64,000 bases of DNA from a virus. A program made the position numbers and the translations under genes. Below the pieces are notes generated by a model that saw only the letters and a list, made by a program, of their open reading frames with translations, ran no database searches and had not been told where the DNA came from. The stretch spans positions 41,489 to 105,488 of the IMG/VR virus record IMGVR_UViG_3300044998_000260; one strand, written 5' to 3'. Shown piece after piece: positions 52,540 through 60,581 of the stretch. The stretch's first letter is position 1. Each line of letters starts with the position of its first letter.

Positions 52540-52790
52540 TCATATAGAAATCTGAAAACCGGGAGATCTGAAAACGTGAAGATCCGAGCCGGAATGTTTG
52601 CCGAGCTGAAAACATGAAGATCTGAACATGTGGAGATCCGAGCTGAAAACGTGAAGATCTGAACATGTAGAGCTCTGAACCGGAAAACAGGGCTTGTTAC
52701 TGAGCCGGAATGTTTGCCGAGCTGAAAACCGGAAGATCTGAACATGTGAAGATCTGAGCTGAAAACATGAACCGAAGAATTTCCCGTTAA
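52540..52790. repeat. repeat array with AGATCT(G/C)A(A/G)C units
   Basis: Units such as GAGATCCGAGCTGAAAACGT and GAAGATCTGAACATGTGGAG recur about eight times. No gene. Confidence 0.75.
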
Positions 52791-52908
52791 AAATTTTGAA
52801 AAGCTAGACACACGAGGGCGTATACTTTACCAATTATATATTGTATATGATGTGTAGAATTATATTATCTGTTTTTGTTATAATTTAAATATCCATACCC
52901 GTTGGGTA

Positions 52909-53320
52909 TGAGCACCTCACGTTTCCGGCTCAGAACTTGAAGCTCGGATTGGATCAGCTCGGATTGGATCAGCTCAGAACTTGAAGCTCGGATTGGATCA
53001 GCTCGGATTGGATCAGCTCGGATTGGATCAGCTCAGAACTTGAAGCTCGGATTGGATCAGCTCGGATTGGATCAGCTCGGAACTTGAGGCTCAGAACTTG
53101 AGGCTCAGATTGGATCAGCTCGGATTGGATCAGCTCAGAACTTGAAGTTCGGATTGGATCAGCTCAGAACTTAAGGCTCGGAACTTAAGGCTCAGAACTT
53201 GAGGCTCAGAACTTGAAGCTCGGATTGGATCAGCTCAGAACTTGGGGCTCGGATTGGATCAGCTCAGAACTCATGAGGCTCGGAATTCATGGGTATGAGC
53301 ACTTTACGTTTCCAGCTTGG
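52909..53320. repeat. repeat array with GATTGGATCAGCTC units, flanked by direct repeats
   Basis: About 12 copies of GATTGGATCAGCTC alternate with CAGAACTTGAAGCTC. A near-identical 24-bp sequence, GGGTATGAGCACYTYACG plus following bases, stands at both ends (52909 and 53290). Confidence 0.8.
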
Positions 53321-53409
53321 TTTGGATTCGATTGGATTTTGGTTCGGTTTAAATCGGAATCTGGTTTGGATTTCAGCTTGGTTTGGATTCGATTGGTTCA
53401 GTTTTTATA

Positions 53410-54006
53410 TTATTCATCATCAGCGGTGATCCGATCATAGTCATCGGCCATGTCATCCCAATTGACGTTGAGCTGTTGTGCATCTAACTGAAGTTCTTCA
53501 GGAGCAGCGTAGGTGACCGCCGTGTCAGGTGCGAGCACATCTTTGCGAAGCGTGCCGGTAGTTAAATAGTAACAATTGTAGCAAATTAAATTGAGATTAT
53601 TTAGTGCAAGATTATTGCTATCATCGTCACGATAGGTCATCACGAATGGGCCTCGGCCATCAGGTTTGACCTTGTTGAAACCGCAATACCCGCAACTCTG
53701 TTCCAGCATACCCGCTCGGATCAATCGTTCTTTCAGTCGATTCCGGTCATACCCCGGTCGTCGGCCTTCCAATATTTCGTTGAGGCCAAACGCATTCTTG
53801 CGACGAATCTTGCTCACCCCTCGACCCGACTTATTCTTAAATTCGGTATCATAGAGTTCATACGCCTTGGCATAGCGTTTATAGGTCGTAAAGTTGACTT
53901 GGAGATATTGAGCGGCTTGACGATGACTATTGGTATTGGCTTGCGCATGTTCAATGTCACGCTTTAAGAGCGGTCGTTTGCGACCGACTTTTGGGCTGAT
54001 TGGCAT
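53410..54006 (-). CDS. HNH-like nuclease with helix-turn-helix, 198 aa
   Basis: N-terminal part has ANTNSHRQAAQYLQVNFTTY, a helix-turn-helix as in homing endonucleases. The zinc/HNH part is CGYCGFNKVKPDGRGPFVMT, then NNLALNNLNLICYNCYYLTT. The usual HNH His before Asn appears replaced (YRDDDSNN), so catalysis is doubtful. AGGAGATG precedes the ATG. A terminator lies just upstream at 54041. Confidence 0.65.
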   Translation of the reverse strand: MPISPKVGRKRPLLKRDIEHAQANTNSHRQAAQYLQVNFTTYKRYAKAYELYDTEFKNKSGRGVSKIRRKNAFGLNEILEGRRPGYDRNRLKERLIRAGMLEQSCGYCGFNKVKPDGRGPFVMTYRDDDSNNLALNNLNLICYNCYYLTTGTLRKDVLAPDTAVTYAAPEELQLDAQQLNVNWDDMADDYDRITADDE

Positions 54007-54040
54007 TTATACACATCTCCTGTATAATCGTTCTCATAAA

Positions 54041-54072
54041 GAAAATCCCCGCCACTTGGGCGGGGATTCTCC
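54041..54072 (-). terminator. terminator, minus strand
   Basis: AATCCCCGCC-CAAGT-GGCGGGGATT followed by TTCTTT. Confidence 0.8.
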
Positions 54073-54169
54073 GTGACCTCACCGGTCGCAGTAATAATAA
54101 CCTTCAAGAAAAATGGATCGGTGCCGGAATAGGTAATAATATTAATTTAATTAATCACCGGCTCTTCCG

Positions 54170-54252
54170 GTGCTTCGTATCAGGCGGGACCAACCCGCAT
54201 TTCCTTGTTCAAAGCAAGGCGTCTTGTTTTATTAGACGACTGAAGTTGCACG
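54170..54252 (-). pseudogene. degenerate tRNA-Gln(TTG)
   Basis: D arm, anticodon arm CCUUG-CUUUGAA-CAAGG and a shortened T arm (GCGGG-UUGGU-CCCGC) remain. Acceptor pairing is incomplete. Confidence 0.45.
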
Positions 54253-54439
54253 GGTGTGCGCTGTACACCATCGACCCAACTTTTCTGTTACCCAAGTTTA
54301 CCCATACTAGCTTGAGCCCTCTGCCATATATTATTTTCAATCATAAATATGCCTATGTCGGCAGGGACCGACGTATGATACCATATGGGGGAGACATCAT
54401 ACCCGCGCTTGACTCGGATAGGGGTGGTTAGATACCACC

Positions 54440-54735
54440 AACCACGCTTTCAATTAAATTTTTCATTTTTGCGTCTCGTTCACCATCTTGGTTGAAGTAG
54501 ACTCGCCGTTTTTCATCATCATTCATCCGTCGTCACGACCTCCGAACAGGCGGCAGGCATCGCCGGTGAGTTTTGAGTGGATCTCACAACCTGCGTGTGG
54601 TTCTCGCACCCACCGGCGTCGAACTGGTGGCTCCTCACTCACCAGTTGAACATCTTCGCGCCGTCTTACTATCCGGAGTCGCCTGTTTCGGAGGCTCCCC
54701 GTGTCATTCACGTTCCGGCGGAGATGGATCACTCT
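54440..54735 (-). ncRNA. candidate sRNA under a perfect promoter (RNA F)
   Basis: Starts a few bases after the -10 at 54739. Hairpins AACUGGUG/CACCAGUU (perfect 8 bp), GGAG..GCCU/AGGC..CUCC and GUGAG/CUCAC. No ribosome-binding site or convincing gene. A GGTGGT/ACCACC hairpin near 54425 may end it. Confidence 0.5.
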
Positions 54736-54738
54736 ATA

Positions 54739-54767
54739 ATTATAACCAGTAGAAACTTATTTGTCAA
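54739..54767 (-). promoter_or_regulatory. perfect sigma70 promoter
   Basis: -35 TTGACA (54762-54767), 17-bp spacer, -10 TATAAT (54739-54744). Confidence 0.85.
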
Positions 54768-55279
54768 GCGATAATTGTGAATCCCTTTTCGTTAAGGGAA
54801 TTGATGATATTTGCTAGATCCACAATATTAATAGTCTTTGTGGCGGTAGTCTTTGTAGTCTTGCTTGTGGACGCCTTTTTATTTGACTTCAGGCGATATT
54901 CGGAAACCATCTGGCCGATGTGCTTTGGAGTACGCTTCCGAAGAATATTGGCAAACTTCGGGTTGGCCTTGATTAACTGCTTCTGACGTTCCTCGTTAGA
55001 GGCACCGACTTCGAGGTTTACGCCGCTAAATGAAAGAAGGTTAATTGGGGCTCGTTCGTGTGCCATAAAATGATGCTCCTTACAGTATACTTTTACGTTA
55101 TTTATTTCGTCCTTGCCGCCTTGTGCGACAGGAACTATGTGATGAATTTCAAGAATGTCTTTGCGTGTTTCTTTACATCCTCGCCACTCACACGTTGTAC
55201 CTCTTATTCGAAAAACGCGATTACGGAAGTGAGGTCTATTACCACGTTTACGTTTACGTTTTACGGACATAATGGACAT
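54764..55279 (-). CDS. HNH endonuclease, 171 aa
   Basis: The Arg/Lys-rich N-terminus (SVKRKRKRGNRPHFRNR) is followed by TTCEWRGCKETRKDILEIHH, IVPVAQGG, NVKVYCKEHHFMAH, a full HNH domain with zinc pairs. The C-terminus has a Lys/Thr-rich region (KKASTSKTTKTTATK). Its start lies inside the end of the upstream gene, at MSIM or the next Met. Probably a homing endonuclease or a phage-encoded restriction-type nuclease. Confidence 0.8.
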   Translation of the reverse strand: MSIMSVKRKRKRGNRPHFRNRVFRIRGTTCEWRGCKETRKDILEIHHIVPVAQGGKDEINNVKVYCKEHHFMAHERAPINLLSFSGVNLEVGASNEERQKQLIKANPKFANILRKRTPKHIGQMVSEYRLKSNKKASTSKTTKTTATKTINIVDLANIINSLNEKGFTIIA

Positions 55280-55601
55280 ATGATCCATATCCCTTTTCTT
55301 GCATTACCGTTTCATCACTGACCGGCTTGCCGTGGTATTCAGACCAATCCCACTTATCGGCATTTTCCAGAGTACCAAAAAACCATCGAAAGTTCGGCGC
55401 GAGTTTGCTCTTGGCACCAAGAATGTCGCCGGCCTTTGCCGTTTTCACATCGGTTCTGGCCACGAAATATCTGACCTTGCCATCTACATACACCTTGTCA
55501 AACTTACGACCGGTTTCAATGAAAGGCTCTCGAGCGGGTCCGATTAAATCGACTAATCGCTGAATAAGCAGCGCGTGTGTCTTGTCAGTGTTTCTTGCCA
55601 T
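55254..55601 (-). CDS. hypothetical protein, paralogue of the 31-kb protein, 115 aa
   Basis: Shares GRKF(D/A)KV, VRYFV and APNF...FGTL with 30980-31372. AGAGGAACCCAA precedes the ATG. Transcribed from the promoter at 55628-55656. The shared domain is unknown. Confidence 0.6.
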   Translation of the reverse strand: MARNTDKTHALLIQRLVDLIGPAREPFIETGRKFDKVYVDGKVRYFVARTDVKTAKAGDILGAKSKLAPNFRWFFGTLENADKWDWSEYHGKPVSDETVMQEKGYGSYVHYVRKT

Positions 55602-55627
55602 TTGGGTTCCTCTGAAAGTATATAAAT

Positions 55628-55656
55628 AAGATAACTAATGCTAACATTTATGTCAA
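55628..55656 (-). promoter_or_regulatory. promoter of the 55.3-kb gene pair
   Basis: -35 TTGACA (55651-55656), 17-bp spacer, -10 TATCTT (55628-55633). Lies over the end of the small membrane protein gene. Confidence 0.75.
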
Positions 55657-55785
55657 GGGGCCGGTCGGGTGTTTCCGTGTACATCGACTTTCGGCCCCGC
55701 CACTAATCCAATAAAGGGCAATCCAAAATGATGCCCACCCAGACGACTTAAAAAAGAACGCGGCGATGAAGGCCAGTAAAATCAT
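55648..55785 (-). CDS. small membrane protein, 45 aa
   Basis: MILLAFIAAFFFKSSGWASF with a second hydrophobic stretch (WIALYWISGG) gives one or two transmembrane segments. GGAGGT lies eight bases before the ATG, and the ATG directly follows the stop of the VWA gene. It may be coupled to it. Function unknown. Confidence 0.6.
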   Translation of the reverse strand: MILLAFIAAFFFKSSGWASFWIALYWISGGAESRCTRKHPTGPLT

Positions 55786-57864
55786 TTATTGACCTCCATT
55801 CACCATGATCTTGTTGAGTGTACGAGCAATGCTGGTAACATTGGCCGGATCAATGAAATGTGCATCCTGACCATACATCTTACGGAAACCCGCGTGTTCC
55901 TGCTTGCTGTGACCAATGTAATAACTCATTACCTGAATACCATTGGCACGGAACTCCTGCATCATACGACGTGTGTGTTTATACGCCGATTCACCGCCGT
56001 ACGAGTAGTGGCGACCCTTCCACTCAAATCCGTGGCCGGGTTCACCATCCGACAGATTGATGAAATACTTCTTAGCACCCTTGCTCGTCTTGAGAATTTC
56101 TTCCTTGACCGCTTCGAAGCACAGTGCTTCCGGCGTCCCGCCGGCCGCCGACAGATACGGCACCACATCACGAACGCGCTGGAACTTGTGACGCTTGCTA
56201 TCATAGATAATTGCCAAATGGGCGTGTGACGAACCGCCGTCACGAACCGCAATCGTACAATTCATCTTACGATTCTTTTCCGCCGCGTAAGCAATAGCCA
56301 CGGCAAGCGTCATCGCCTGGCGGAACTTCTCACCCATCATCGAACCACTCAGGTCGATATCGAGCCATACATCAACAGGCTGACGCTGTTCAGTAACAAT
56401 ATGATGGAACACCTTTTCGTTACCATATCCAAATCCCGAAATCAGTCGCTTATCAATACGCCCAGTTTCCTGACGAGTAAACTTCAACGGTTTCTCATCC
56501 TGTACTACGGAAATACGTGAGGCAAGAACCTGACCCATACGAATGCCGTCAGCGACTGCACGTTCTGCATCGGGGTTGCGGCCGACGTTACGACCATATC
56601 CATAAGCACCGAATCGCATAGGGAACGAATCACTCTGGACTGTCCGCTTGGTAACTTCCCGATAAATGATAATCGGACACTTAACATTACGACCAATGAA
56701 ATTGCCTTCCACGGTCTTAAAATCGGCCTTGGAATCCTCAAGCATCTGGAGATCTCGCATAATCCGATTTGACAGCGTCTCCTTTTGTTCATTGAGCGCC
56801 GAGTGGTCAAGGAACTTACGCTGCTTGTTGAGCGCGGCGTCGAGTTCTTTACCAGACACGGGACGATATTCGACTTCACCATCGCTGTTTTCGTTTGTCG
56901 GCGAAAAGTCCATATTCGGCATATCAGTAACAACCGTCTTGACATTCCGCAACTTCATATCATCCGACCGACCATTCTCACTTGTGACCGACTTGCTATT
57001 ACGGACGATGATTTCCGCAATACGAAGCGCATCCGCAAACAACAGAGGCAGATGATCGTGATTGACCGTGTCCATACCAGCCCACCGACGCCACCCAATA
57101 TCCTCGTCACCACGAGCAAACAAACCCTTGCGAGTGAAGTTTACAATGTCACGAATCTTGTCAAGATCGGGGAGCGCAGTAACATCGAAATGCTTGTTCG
57201 TCATATTGATAACGAACAATTCGTAATTGCGAACGGACGGATCACGGAACTTGGGATCGCGCAGCGCGTTGTCAATCTTCGGAGTGTGCCAATGTGCATC
57301 ATACAACGCCTGGTAGTACGGGCGATACCCGCTCGCGTTTTCGTACATCCACAGGTCGATACGACGATCTTCCATGTAATTCATCATCATCTGAATGAGC
57401 TGACGAACCTGCGATTCGGTCATGCCAATCTTGGCAGCGTCTGCCAGAATCGTGCTCTTACTGATAAGATCACGGAAGTTCTTTTCCATCTTCGGAAGAA
57501 ATGCCAATGACTCATTGCTGAGAAGGCAGTGCGACGCCTCGTGCAACGCCAGACCGACCTGTACGTCAATCTTCGACGGATCAAGGTCGGCGGAAATCAC
57601 GACCTGCTTGCCATCGGTGTAACTGAGCTTGCCACTTGAGAAAATCACGGGGATATTACGTCCAGTGACAATCTGAACGAAATTGCCGATGGCACGCTGC
57701 ACGATGCGAAGCCGCCGCAAATGTTCGGGCGAACCTATTTCGCACTGCGTCATCATTTCTTCGGCTTCATCGCCGAGCCAATAAACGCTGTGCTGTTCAC
57801 GAGCCTTGGCAATCCGTTCTTGGATGCGCTTCTGAACGTATGGATTCTGGATAGTAGTAGTCAT
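55786..57864 (-). CDS. VWA-domain protein (CobT-like) with N-terminal HExxH site, 692 aa
   Basis: The C-terminal 230 residues are a von Willebrand A domain with the metal site DIDLSGSMMG (DxSxS), a T in GGTPEAL and D in NLSDGEPG. The N-terminal half contains LALHEASHCLLS (about residue 112), a HExxH pattern as in metallopeptidases, and a YMEDRRIDLWMY segment. Beside it lies a MoxR-type AAA+ ATPase, so the pair resembles CobS/CobT and MoxR/VWA systems, in which the ATPase loads or remodels a metal-dependent complex. Which target it acts on is unknown. Confidence 0.8.
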   Translation of the reverse strand: MTTTIQNPYVQKRIQERIAKAREQHSVYWLGDEAEEMMTQCEIGSPEHLRRLRIVQRAIGNFVQIVTGRNIPVIFSSGKLSYTDGKQVVISADLDPSKIDVQVGLALHEASHCLLSNESLAFLPKMEKNFRDLISKSTILADAAKIGMTESQVRQLIQMMMNYMEDRRIDLWMYENASGYRPYYQALYDAHWHTPKIDNALRDPKFRDPSVRNYELFVINMTNKHFDVTALPDLDKIRDIVNFTRKGLFARGDEDIGWRRWAGMDTVNHDHLPLLFADALRIAEIIVRNSKSVTSENGRSDDMKLRNVKTVVTDMPNMDFSPTNENSDGEVEYRPVSGKELDAALNKQRKFLDHSALNEQKETLSNRIMRDLQMLEDSKADFKTVEGNFIGRNVKCPIIIYREVTKRTVQSDSFPMRFGAYGYGRNVGRNPDAERAVADGIRMGQVLASRISVVQDEKPLKFTRQETGRIDKRLISGFGYGNEKVFHHIVTEQRQPVDVWLDIDLSGSMMGEKFRQAMTLAVAIAYAAEKNRKMNCTIAVRDGGSSHAHLAIIYDSKRHKFQRVRDVVPYLSAAGGTPEALCFEAVKEEILKTSKGAKKYFINLSDGEPGHGFEWKGRHYSYGGESAYKHTRRMMQEFRANGIQVMSYYIGHSKQEHAGFRKMYGQDAHFIDPANVTSIARTLNKIMVNGGQ

Positions 57865-57870
57865 ACTCTG

Positions 57871-57899
57871 AATCTAACGACTTGAATTGTAAAAATCAA
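57871..57899 (-). promoter_or_regulatory. promoter of the VWA gene
   Basis: -35 TTGATT (57894-57899), 17-bp spacer, -10 TAGATT (57871-57876). A TGTAAC-N5-TGTAAC repeat in plus orientation lies at 57909-57925. Confidence 0.75.
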
Positions 57900-57932
57900 G
57901 TCTGGTTGTGTAACAAGTTTGTAACACCGAAA

Positions 57933-59132
57933 TTACCGATATTCCCAGGGAAGGCCCTCGCCGTTTGGATCGTTCAGCGTGAACGGGCTCTTCACATCAT
58001 CGAGACGAGTCGGCATGTGCTTCTGTACGATACTCTTGACGAATGTGCGTTCGCTATCCGTGCCACCCGCATCGCTGAACGCGGGATACACCGTAACTTC
58101 CACTGCCTCGTCGAGCGTGAAACCATCATGCAACAGCTCGGCGATTTCGATGGTCATACGAGTGCTGACGATGTTGCTAACCTTGGGGTCATTCGACTTC
58201 GCATCGCGGCGAATATCATTGGCGATATTGACCACCGCTTGAATCAGACGATCATTGACCTCAGGGAAACGTTCCTTGAGTAGATTGTATTCGTCGTCAC
58301 GATTGAGCGGCTCCACTTCGATAACAGTGAAACGATCCATAAGTGCCGCATCGAGCGTTCGCGTTGCCGTAAACGAGTGGCCGATGTTTGCCGTGGCGAT
58401 AAATGTCACGCCGGGTGCCACCGCGATAGTCGGCGTATCGGGTGCTTCATCAATACGAAGGAAACGCTGCTTGTAGTCGAGCACGGGCATCAACAGGTTC
58501 CACGCATCGGGGTGGGCGCGAGTCAACTCGTCCAAAAGAACGATGGCATTTGGCGTCTTAATCGCATTTACGAAATACGATTCGGCCACGAACGTACCTT
58601 CGCCTTCCCGGAAATGCGTGTTACCAACAATCACGCTGCGGGGATCCTGTGTGGAACCGAGCGGAATATTGAAAATCGGACGATTGAGCACTTCGGAAAG
58701 TGTGAATGCGAGCACGGTCTTACCACAACCCTGCGGACCAGTAACCATCATATTCTTGCCACGCATTGCGGCGCGGATCGCAAATCGCCACTTGAGGTCG
58801 CTCATCTTGTACGATTGTGGCCGAATTGCGGCTGCGTTCGTGATGAACTTGACGATCTTGTTGTGATCCATTTCCAGATCATTGAAATTTCGGGTGGCGT
58901 GATTCTTAGCCACTGCCTCATACTCGGCCATGCTGACCTTACGCCACTGCAAACCGTTCGCAGCTTTTGTGGCCTTGAGCGCCATATTTGCCTCGAATGC
59001 CCTGGCCATCTGATAGCTCTCGAACAAATCGGTCAGATCATCGCCGTTCGTATTCATCGCATGATAACGGCTGCCATCCTTAGTGATCTTGACAATGGTT
59101 CCGACGAGATTCTTGTTTACGGTAGCGTTCAC
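57933..59132 (-). CDS. MoxR/CobS-type AAA+ ATPase, 399 aa
   Basis: Walker A is VTGPQGCGKTVLA (about 137-149), Walker B is IVLLDELTRAHP (about 197-208), sensor 1 is FIATANIGHS, and the Arg finger lies in ALMDRFTV. The insert and the DxxLMDRF block place it with MoxR/CobS. It works as a ring ATPase on a VWA partner, encoded directly downstream here. The start MNATVNKN is near TTGACT-N17-TAGTTT. Confidence 0.85.
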   Translation of the reverse strand: MNATVNKNLVGTIVKITKDGSRYHAMNTNGDDLTDLFESYQMARAFEANMALKATKAANGLQWRKVSMAEYEAVAKNHATRNFNDLEMDHNKIVKFITNAAAIRPQSYKMSDLKWRFAIRAAMRGKNMMVTGPQGCGKTVLAFTLSEVLNRPIFNIPLGSTQDPRSVIVGNTHFREGEGTFVAESYFVNAIKTPNAIVLLDELTRAHPDAWNLLMPVLDYKQRFLRIDEAPDTPTIAVAPGVTFIATANIGHSFTATRTLDAALMDRFTVIEVEPLNRDDEYNLLKERFPEVNDRLIQAVVNIANDIRRDAKSNDPKVSNIVSTRMTIEIAELLHDGFTLDEAVEVTVYPAFSDAGGTDSERTFVKSIVQKHMPTRLDDVKSPFTLNDPNGEGLPWEYR

Positions 59133-59170
59133 GGTAATTCCTCGGTGGTTGGTCTTATGATTACAACTTA

Positions 59171-59199
59171 AAACTACTCAATAACAACGAAGAAGTCAA
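59171..59199 (-). promoter_or_regulatory. promoter of the MoxR gene
   Basis: -35 TTGACT (59194-59199), 17-bp spacer, -10 TAGTTT (59171-59176). Confidence 0.7.
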
Positions 59200-59215
59200 T
59201 CCCCTATATGTAACA

Positions 59216-59241
59216 AAAAAACCCGCTTTTAGGCGGGTTTT
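59216..59241 (-). terminator. terminator at the end of the 83-aa gene
   Basis: AACCCGCCTAAAAGCGGGTT followed by TTTTTG on the minus strand; works in both directions. Confidence 0.85.
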
Positions 59242-59480
59242 GTTACAAATCGTTGAATTATATTATCTATTTGAATTTCTAATTGTTTTTGTTGAATTGG
59301 ATCGTATACGCCGAAACTTTCCCACGATGAAATCGTTTCATGTTCCATTCCCGGCGACCATTCTCGCGTTCCATCGGGTTTTACAACACACACAATCTTG
59401 CCATTTGATGCATATAAATATGCACCGGTACGTTTCACATCCAATGTAGGCCATTCGACGTGTTCATCGTGCTCATGCAT
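59229..59480 (-). CDS. hypothetical protein, 83 aa
   Basis: Begins MHEHDEHVEWPTLDVKRTGA; strand-rich, then a helical tail (QQKQLEIQIDNIIQRF). The terminator overlaps its last codons. Overlaps the start of the downstream reading unit of the upstream gene by eight bases. No family. Confidence 0.5.
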   Translation of the reverse strand: MHEHDEHVEWPTLDVKRTGAYLYASNGKIVCVVKPDGTREWSPGMEHETISSWESFGVYDPIQQKQLEIQIDNIIQRFVTKPA

Positions 59481-59934
59481 TTAACTCACTCAACGTATCG
59501 GGGTCATACATATCATATAATTGCTTTGCGAGACTTTTCGTTTCTCGAATCGCAAAGTTCATGTCTCGATAATTGACTACATGTGCTTGGTCGATACGTT
59601 TTGGTTTGAAGTCATGTTCACCCATAAAGTGGAATCCAATCCACCAACGGCGGATCGGCGGATTGAAAAAAAGATCTTCACTGGGTGCGATGCCCGCGAA
59701 ACTTACACTATTATGAACATCAACAAATTCAAATACGGTATGTGTTTTATTGGTCAAATAAACAGGATGTTGTGGTGGAATACCTACAAAGGCACGCCAT
59801 GCACCACAGTCGGGAATTCGATGCATAACACAGGCAAATGATGTCGTTTCGTCTATCCAACGAACACAATCAGGTTCCTGTTGCCACGGTCCTGGTAGCC
59901 AATCCTCCTTGTCGTATATCTTCAGTTGGTACAT
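59473..59934 (-). CDS. hypothetical protein, 153 aa
   Basis: A Trp/Pro-rich soluble protein (GPWQQEPDCVRWIDETTSF) with a strand-rich core and helical end. Its start lies inside the end of the kinase gene, so translation is coupled. No family. Confidence 0.5.
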   Translation of the reverse strand: MYQLKIYDKEDWLPGPWQQEPDCVRWIDETTSFACVMHRIPDCGAWRAFVGIPPQHPVYLTNKTHTVFEFVDVHNSVSFAGIAPSEDLFFNPPIRRWWIGFHFMGEHDFKPKRIDQAHVVNYRDMNFAIRETKSLAKQLYDMYDPDTLSELNA

Positions 59935-60463
59935 ACCCAATCTCCTCGCAAATCAGTTCGATAAGAGTATCTTCACCTAACTCATCATAATAGACAAATG
60001 GGATTTCATAACGTTCTAGCAGATTGATAATTTGATTATCAATACTTACACTCTCGGTAAGAGAATGGATGCGTCCCATCATTGAGTGTGGATAATTACC
60101 ATCACGACGAACAAAAACGTTCATATTATTCAGTCGTTTGTGCTGTTCCAGTACAAGATCCACAAGATGCTCAGAGGTATTTGGATTATAAATAGCCGAT
60201 AACAATAACGGACTATCTACCACAGCGACCCGTGTATTTTTGTAAGCACACTGAACACGATACAACTGATTGGCAAATACATAGATTTGATTTGCCAATG
60301 CTGTTTTATTACCCTCAAGCACCAAGTCTTTTGGAAACTCGGCAACCAACTCGGTGTCTACATGTAGCTTCTTGAGCTTAACAAATAACGACGCGGCAGC
60401 CGTGCTCTTGCCACTTCCCGGACCCGAAAAAAAAAAAAAATTTACACATATGCGATCTATCAT
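59870..60463 (-). CDS. P-loop nucleotide kinase-like protein, 197 aa
   Basis: GPGSGKSTAAASLFVKLKKL is Walker A near the N-terminus, with a Walker-B-like AVVDSPLLLSAI and a lid-like segment (FVRRDGNYPHSMMGRIHSLT), as in AAA_28/NadR-type nucleoside or NMN kinases. The start codon is followed by a run of 14 T (60427-60440), read as four Phe before the P-loop. The substrate is unknown. Confidence 0.7.
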   Translation of the reverse strand: MIDRICVNFFFFSGPGSGKSTAAASLFVKLKKLHVDTELVAEFPKDLVLEGNKTALANQIYVFANQLYRVQCAYKNTRVAVVDSPLLLSAIYNPNTSEHLVDLVLEQHKRLNNMNVFVRRDGNYPHSMMGRIHSLTESVSIDNQIINLLERYEIPFVYYDELGEDTLIELICEEIGYVPTEDIRQGGLATRTVATGT

Positions 60464-60465
60464 AT

Positions 60466-60581
60466 CTGTTCTACCGTCCACCCTTTTAGATTTTTTGAAT
60501 TGCGAGTTTGCGTTCTTTTTAAATCTGTTCTACCGTCCACCCTTTTAGATTTTTTGAATTGCGAGTTTGCGTTCTTTTTAA
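60466..60581. repeat. tandem duplication of 58 bp
   Basis: ATCTGTTCTACCGTCCACCC and following bases occur twice head to tail. One copy encodes the end of the GIY-YIG protein, the other lies between it and the kinase gene. Confidence 0.85.

Noticed and set aside
54523-54732. 70-codon Arg-rich frame after the promoter at 54739
   Set aside because: No ribosome-binding site, random-looking composition, and the stretch folds into stable hairpins; a non-coding RNA is more likely.
57909-57925. Box-type activator site for the VWA gene
   Set aside because: The TGTAAC repeat lies in the opposite orientation to the promoter and at another distance; the same holds at 17993-18009. Kept out of the promoter family.
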